In this document: one piece after another, positions 60,391 through 64,000 of the stretch
Position numbering within the stretch: the stretch's first letter is position 1
How the letters are laid out: each line of letters opens with the position of its first letter
DNA from: Clostridium_AD estertheticum_D
GTDB taxonomy: Bacteria; Bacillota; Clostridia; Clostridiales; Clostridiaceae
Direction of reading: 5' to 3'
DNA length: 64,000 nucleotides
Assembly: GCF_018861295.1 (NCBI RefSeq)
Contig: NZ_JAHLDM010000009.1
Span: forward strand, 62,001 to 126,000
Notes under the pieces: generated by a model
The model's database searches: none
Told to the model about the DNA's origin: nothing
The model's input: only the letters and a program-made list of their open reading frames with translations
Program-made: the position numbers and the translations under genes

Positions 60391-60460
60391 TAGAAAGAGA
60401 CTTATAATTAAGGGTTGTTGAGTAAATTTATAAATTATTGAAAGGATGTTGAATATTAAA

Positions 60461-61165
60461 ATGGGTAAAATTGAAATAGTTCATTGCAGGATTGAACATC
60501 ATGCAGTATTAGTTGCACTCTTCGCAAAATATACTATAGAGCGTTTTGGTGAAAAAGGCAAAGAGGCGATCTATATTGGAATTGAAAATTATGGGCATGA
60601 ACGTGGAAAAAGGATGGCTAAAAGAGCAATTGCAAATGGAGATGCATTGGATTTTATAAATAGTCAAGCTTACAGTGAATGGGTTCCAGAAAAAAGTACA
60701 ATGGAATTTGGTATTCTTAAAACAGAACCGGAACTTGTAAGTGCTGTAACGAAATGTGAATGGTGTGTATCATGGAAAAAATATAATCTTTTAGATTATG
60801 GGAAATATTACTGTGTAAATATAGATGCTGCTGTTTTTAATGGTTTCAATAAAAATTTTCATATGAAAGCTACTAGTAATCTAAGCTTTGGAGCAGATCA
60901 TTGTGAATTTCACTGGGAAAATCCAATGCATGAAGAGGATACGATAAAACTTGCTCAAAAGAGAACTGAACTGGGTAGTACCTGCACTAGAGATTTTAAC
61001 TTTCACACTGCTCATTTGCTATATTCAATGAGTAAAACATTAAAAGATAAACTCGGCGAAGGTGGTATTCTAATTATTAGTCAAGTAGTAGAAGAATACA
61101 TATTGCTATTTGGCAAAGAGTATTTTGATGTTTTAAAAAATTTGCAAATAAAACAGGAGGAATAA
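60461..61165 (+). CDS. ATC hydrolase-like protein (L-2-amino-thiazoline-4-carboxylate hydrolase family)
   Basis: This 234-residue protein resembles the ATC-hydrolase family, whose founding Pseudomonas member opens the ring of 2-amino-thiazoline-4-carboxylate to give S-carbamoyl-cysteine. Visible family parts are HHAVLVALFAKYTIERFGEKG, the Cys pair in TKCEWCVSW, CVNIDAAVFNGFN, HCEFHWE and the C-terminal CTRDFNFHTAHLLY. Related clostridial proteins have unknown substrates. ATG 60461 is 12 bases after AAAGGATG; the ATG at 60446 overlaps that site, so the start is uncertain. It lies between a permease and a ProC-like gene. Confidence 0.75.
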   Translation: MGKIEIVHCRIEHHAVLVALFAKYTIERFGEKGKEAIYIGIENYGHERGKRMAKRAIANGDALDFINSQAYSEWVPEKSTMEFGILKTEPELVSAVTKCEWCVSWKKYNLLDYGKYYCVNIDAAVFNGFNKNFHMKATSNLSFGADHCEFHWENPMHEEDTIKLAQKRTELGSTCTRDFNFHTAHLLYSMSKTLKDKLGEGGILIISQVVEEYILLFGKEYFDVLKNLQIKQEE

Positions 61166-61168
61166 AAT

Positions 61169-61975
61169 ATGTTAAATAAAAAAATTACATTTATCGGCGG
61201 TGGAAATATGGCCGAAGGGATCATCAGAGGAATTATTTCAAATGAAATATTTTCTCCAAGAAGCATTACAGTTTTTGACATATTAAGTGAAAGAAGAAAA
61301 TACCTTAATGTTACATATGGTATTGTAGAGGCAGAAGATGTCACAGTTGCTGTAAAAGATGCAGATATTATTCTAATTGCAGTACTTCCTCAAAATATTG
61401 TAAGTGTTGCACAAAATATTAAAGATCATTTATCTGAATCTACTATCATTATTTCTATATGTGCGGGAATCAAAATGGAAAAATTAGAAAATTTATTTGA
61501 AAGCCATCACAAACTTGTTCGTATTATGCCAAATACCATGATTGACGTACAACATGGTTATAGTGCAGCAAACGTAAATGAGCAGGTTCAACCTGAAGAC
61601 AAAAAAATAGTTGAAACACTTTTAAGTGCATTAGGACAGACAATGTTCATAGATGAAAACCTCTTTAATGCATTTACTGCATATAGTTGTGCTGGGCCTG
61701 CCTACATAATGTATTTTCTTGCAGCGTTTATAGATTCTGGAGTGGAATCTGGTTTTTCCCGTAAGGATGCCGCAGCTATAGCTTTAGAGAATTTAATTGC
61801 TTCTGCACTAACCATTCAAAAAACTGGAAAACATCCTTACCAAATTACGGATACAATGACTTCACCAGCAGGTACAACCATTGCAGGACTACATGTGTTA
61901 AGCGAATCTAGTTTTCATGGAACCATTATGTCAAGTGTAAAAAGTGCTCTTGAAAGGACAAATGAATTAGAATAA
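61169..61975 (+). CDS. proC: Pyrroline-5-carboxylate reductase-like (ProC)
   Basis: This 268-residue NAD(P)H-dependent imine reductase has the N-terminal Rossmann motif FIGGGNMAEGIIRGI (residues 7-21), SICAGIKMEKLE, VRIMPNTM and the C-terminal dimer signature TMTSPAGTTIAGLHVL. It makes proline from pyrroline-5-carboxylate, but the family also reduces other cyclic imines. AGGAGG precedes ATG, three bases after the ATC-hydrolase-like gene, so the two are tightly co-expressed. A dedicated role in thiazoline or pyrroline catabolism is possible. No ProA/ProB is adjacent. Confidence 0.9.
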   Translation: MLNKKITFIGGGNMAEGIIRGIISNEIFSPRSITVFDILSERRKYLNVTYGIVEAEDVTVAVKDADIILIAVLPQNIVSVAQNIKDHLSESTIIISICAGIKMEKLENLFESHHKLVRIMPNTMIDVQHGYSAANVNEQVQPEDKKIVETLLSALGQTMFIDENLFNAFTAYSCAGPAYIMYFLAAFIDSGVESGFSRKDAAAIALENLIASALTIQKTGKHPYQITDTMTSPAGTTIAGLHVLSESSFHGTIMSSVKSALERTNELE

Positions 61976-61990
61976 TTATTTATGTTAATT

Positions 61991-62027
61991 TACTTCTTTC
62001 TTAATAAAATAATAAAGAAGTATTCTA
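61991..62027 (+). terminator. Possible terminator after proC-like gene
   Basis: TACTTCTTT pairs with AAAGAAGTA, followed by TTCTATTTT. The stem is AT-rich. Confidence 0.5.
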
Positions 62028-62055
62028 TTTTATTAAGAGGGAATTAATATGCCAT

Positions 62056-62379
62056 TTAAAATAATGATGTTTGTTCAGTTTTCTCATTATCACTTATAAT
62101 CACAGAATAGTAAGCCATTGATTCAATCTTATGCAAATATCTTTTCATATCGAATTTTCTTTTTAATCCTTTATCATTCATAAATCTAACTAATCCAAAG
62201 ACAGCTCTCTCACCCCAAGGTCTATCATGATTTCCAAAGCACCAAGCTATCCCGGCAAATCCATTTGCGTCCCTACCATCTAAAAGCCACTTGTTATTTA
62301 AATAAATAGCAGTATTATAAGCTTCTTCTGGAGTTTTACTTCTTTTCTTTATTTTGCTGTTGATATTCCATTCATGTCG
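62056..62379 (-). pseudogene. C-terminal relic of a class II DNA photolyase
   Basis: A reverse-strand open frame of 107 codons encodes the end of a class II CPD photolyase: TPEEAYNTAIYLNNKWLLDG, RDANGFAGIAWCFGNHDRPW and VRFMNDKGLKRKFDM. These residues bind FAD and DNA in the intact enzyme. The first about 350 residues are missing and no start signal is present, so it is a leftover. Next to it is the degenerate repeat shared with 52.8 kb. Confidence 0.85.
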
Positions 62380-62386
62380 AAATAAT

Positions 62387-62442
62387 GACGTTTAAGGGTT
62401 TTTATGTTGCATTATAAAACTTTATGTAATACCATGTTAACT
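62387..62442 (+). repeat. 56-base degenerate repeat, copy 2
   Basis: An ungapped match to 52807-52862, about 41 of 56 bases. It abuts the truncated end of the photolyase relic. Confidence 0.45.
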
Positions 62443-62565
62443 AAGGGATAAATAACTTGTATTACCAAAAAATATTATGAACAATGGAGTGAATATTAAT
62501 ATACATAAGAAAACAATTCCATTTGAAAGAGTTTTTATTCAAAAACTTTAATGAAAAGAGGTATT

Positions 62566-63038
62566 ATGATTAAAAAAAAATTTTAAAGCACTGTATTATA
62601 ATTATTGTAATAATTTTGGGAGTAGGATCTTTTTATCTGACTAGGGTTCATGGTAACTCTAAAGAAAATAATGTAATACCAACTACTTCTAAGGTTAAGA
62701 TATTATTAGACATTAATAAAGAAAGTTTAGCTAAAAAAATAGAAAACAAAGAAAGTTTTTTAGTTTATATTGGTAGACCATCATGTCCTGATTGTAGAAA
62801 ATTTACGCCTAAATTAGAAAAAAAATTAAAGGATACAAATAAGCAAATATTGTATTATAATACTGAAGTTCGTGCTAGTAAAAAGCAAGAAATGAGGGTT
62901 TATTTAAACAGTTTAGGTATTAAATCCGTTCCAACAATAATGGTTGTAAGTAAAGGAGATGTAGAAAAGGTTTATGATTGTAGTGTAGAAAGTCAAAGTG
63001 AAGAAATTATGAATACATTAGGAGGAAAGATAAAATGA
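62566..63038 (+). CDS. Thioredoxin-like bacteriocin accessory protein, apparent frameshift in poly-A
   Basis: The product is a membrane-anchored thioredoxin-fold protein with the redox motif CPDC in IGRPSCPDCRKF and the cis-Pro in IKSVPTIMVV. It resembles PedC/BrcD-type accessory proteins that help make disulfides in bacteriocins. The gene starts at ATG 62566 with AAAGAGG upstream, but nine A (62572-62580) put the frame into a stop; ten A would join it to the rest and restore a signal anchor (KHCIIIIVIILGVGSFYL). Downstream frame is open from 62583 to 63038. It overlaps the bacteriocin gene start (ATGA). Sequencing error, phase variation or slippage cannot be told apart. Confidence 0.75.
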
Positions 63039-63994
63039 GTAGTTATAAACAATACATAGCAGGGGTATTATTAACAACAATGTTAGTTGCATCAGGTTCA
63101 AGTGTGCAGGCTAATGCTACTGAATACAATAATAAATTAGCACAAAACGCAATTGAGAAAATTACAGGAACAAAAACTATTGTAAAAAATACAACTGAAT
63201 CAAATGATTTTGTTGTAAAGACAGATGGTTTTCATGCAGTTGTTAAAATACCACAAAAGGCTTCTAATCCTATTTTAATTAACTCTGCATATGATAACAA
63301 CAATAACTTTGGTATGTTATTACCGGAGCAAGCTGGTGATTCAAATGTTAATAAAAGTGAAAATGGAACAGTTGTATATACTAATAATAACAGTTCTGCA
63401 TCCTTTGGAGCTCAAGCTGTACAAGAAAAAGGTATGGAGGGAGTTAGAGCACTAATTACAATTAACAATAGTGCTGCTCCAAAAGAGTATACTTTTAAAT
63501 TTAATTTAAAAGAGGGGACAAAACTTGTAACTGACACTGAATACTTAGGGAAGGAGTTTTCAACTGGTGAAGTTTTTATTGTAAACAATAAAAATATTAT
63601 TACGGGGATTGTAGATAAGCCTTGGGCTTATGATGCTAACGGTAAAAAAGTTCCAACACATTATAAAATTCAAGATGGAAATAAATTAACTCAAGTTATT
63701 GAATTCACAAATAATACTGCTTTTCCTGTTATTGCAGATCCATCAGCATGGCAAATAACTAAATGTGTGGGTTCTATAACTTGGGCAATTGGTTCTGGTG
63801 TATTTTCAGTTGCTAAGATATTTAAAATAAAAAAATATGTAGCTGCATTAGGTGGAGTGAAAGAAGCTGCCGCAGCTTTAATGGGAGTATCAACAACTGG
63901 TGTTGAAAAAGGAGCGGCTTTTGGATCGGCTTTAATGCAGTTAGGATCAGCAGTATTAGGTATTACTGCAATAAAGGAGAATTGTAATCTCTAA
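63035..63994 (+). CDS. Closticin-574-like bacteriocin precursor
   Basis: This 319-residue secreted precursor has a signal peptide (about 1-26, ending SSVQANA), a propeptide of about 210 residues and a C-terminal hydrophobic, Gly/Ala-rich peptide of about 82-84 residues. The likely cleavage region is near Asp235-Pro236 (VIADPSAW). The mature part has Cys244 (TKCVGSITWAIGSG) and Cys317 (KENCNL) with basic KIFKIKKY in between. This is the layout of closticin 574 (about 309-residue precursor, 82-residue C-terminal bacteriocin). It overlaps the thioredoxin-like gene, consistent with disulfide formation. Export and immunity genes would lie to the right of the window. Confidence 0.78.
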   Translation: MSSYKQYIAGVLLTTMLVASGSSVQANATEYNNKLAQNAIEKITGTKTIVKNTTESNDFVVKTDGFHAVVKIPQKASNPILINSAYDNNNNFGMLLPEQAGDSNVNKSENGTVVYTNNNSSASFGAQAVQEKGMEGVRALITINNSAAPKEYTFKFNLKEGTKLVTDTEYLGKEFSTGEVFIVNNKNIITGIVDKPWAYDANGKKVPTHYKIQDGNKLTQVIEFTNNTAFPVIADPSAWQITKCVGSITWAIGSGVFSVAKIFKIKKYVAALGGVKEAAAALMGVSTTGVEKGAAFGSALMQLGSAVLGITAIKENCNL

Positions 63995-64000
63995 TCAATC

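Noticed and set aside
1..64000. CRISPR arrays, tRNA or rRNA genes, intact insertion sequences, prophage structural genes
   Set aside because: No regularly spaced repeats, cloverleaf-like GC-rich blocks, transposase motifs or phage structural ORFs were seen.

Overview
The window is low-GC Firmicute DNA, most likely from a Clostridium sensu stricto species. It is strongly AT-rich, with AGGAGG-type ribosome binding sites, frequent TTG and GTG starts and typical clostridial families (DUF4317, YjzC, S-box control of sulfur genes, SpoIIE-free small ORFs). No species can be named from the sequence. It looks like a chromosomal accessory stretch: resistance, sensing and transport genes mixed with many decayed gene fragments. 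I found no tRNA, rRNA, CRISPR array or intact insertion sequence.

Region by region. 1-3.1 kb holds the end of an Xaa-Pro aminopeptidase, a small charged protein, a P-loop kinase and a DJ-1/PfpI protein. 3.2-14.0 kb is a duplicated antibiotic-peptide sensing and export locus: a response regulator without a kinase, an E-loop ABC ATPase with two permeases, a regulator-kinase pair, a second ATPase with two permeases, a membrane-anchored erythromycin-esterase-like protein and a kinase without a regulator. 14.2-18.7 kb is a BceAB-BceRS-like module. 19.0-20.7 kb is an ABC-F ribosome-protection-type protein behind a possible attenuator. 20.8-24.0 kb has a SAM-I riboswitch with a trans-sulfuration enzyme, then a flavoprotein. 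24.2-25.5 kb holds a HAD pseudogene and a truncated chemotaxis receptor. 26.1-30.4 kb is a large secreted GH31 glucosidase with starch-binding modules. 30.6-36.9 kb has an old-yellow-enzyme, small proteins, and a TetR-controlled MFS pump with an iron-sulfur-flavoprotein-like reductase. 37.0-41.3 kb is a LanFEG-type operon with its two-component system. 41.4-44.7 kb is a rifampin-phosphotransferase-like enzyme with a TetR regulator. 45.7-58.8 kb holds metabolic and housekeeping accessory genes: HAD, EamA, CPBP protease, membrane MutS homologue, OsmC, ECF sigma/anti-sigma, DUF4317, staygreen, kinase plus ECF S-component, and a dicarboxylate symporter. 59.3-62.0 kb is a permease / ATC-hydrolase-like / ProC-like operon. 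62.6-64.0 kb is a thioredoxin-like accessory gene overlapping a precursor that resembles the closticin 574 bacteriocin precursor.

How the genes fit together. Five separate units look like defences against antibiotics made by neighbours: three E-loop ABC exporters, BceAB, ABC-F, the Rph-like enzyme and the DHA2 pump. The last genes of the window look like the cell's own bacteriocin. The two ABC promoters of the duplicated locus share an 11-bp-period direct repeat at the same distance from their -10 boxes, so one or both OmpR-type regulators may control both.

The most notable items are the closticin-like bacteriocin locus with a poly-A frameshift in its accessory gene, the thiazoline/pyrroline-type amino acid operon, the crossed regulator/kinase arrangement, and a family of dispersed gene relics. 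The relics include second, decayed copies of pieces of the kinase, HAD and ABC-F genes found elsewhere in the window. All functional names rest on motif reading by eye; no database search was run.
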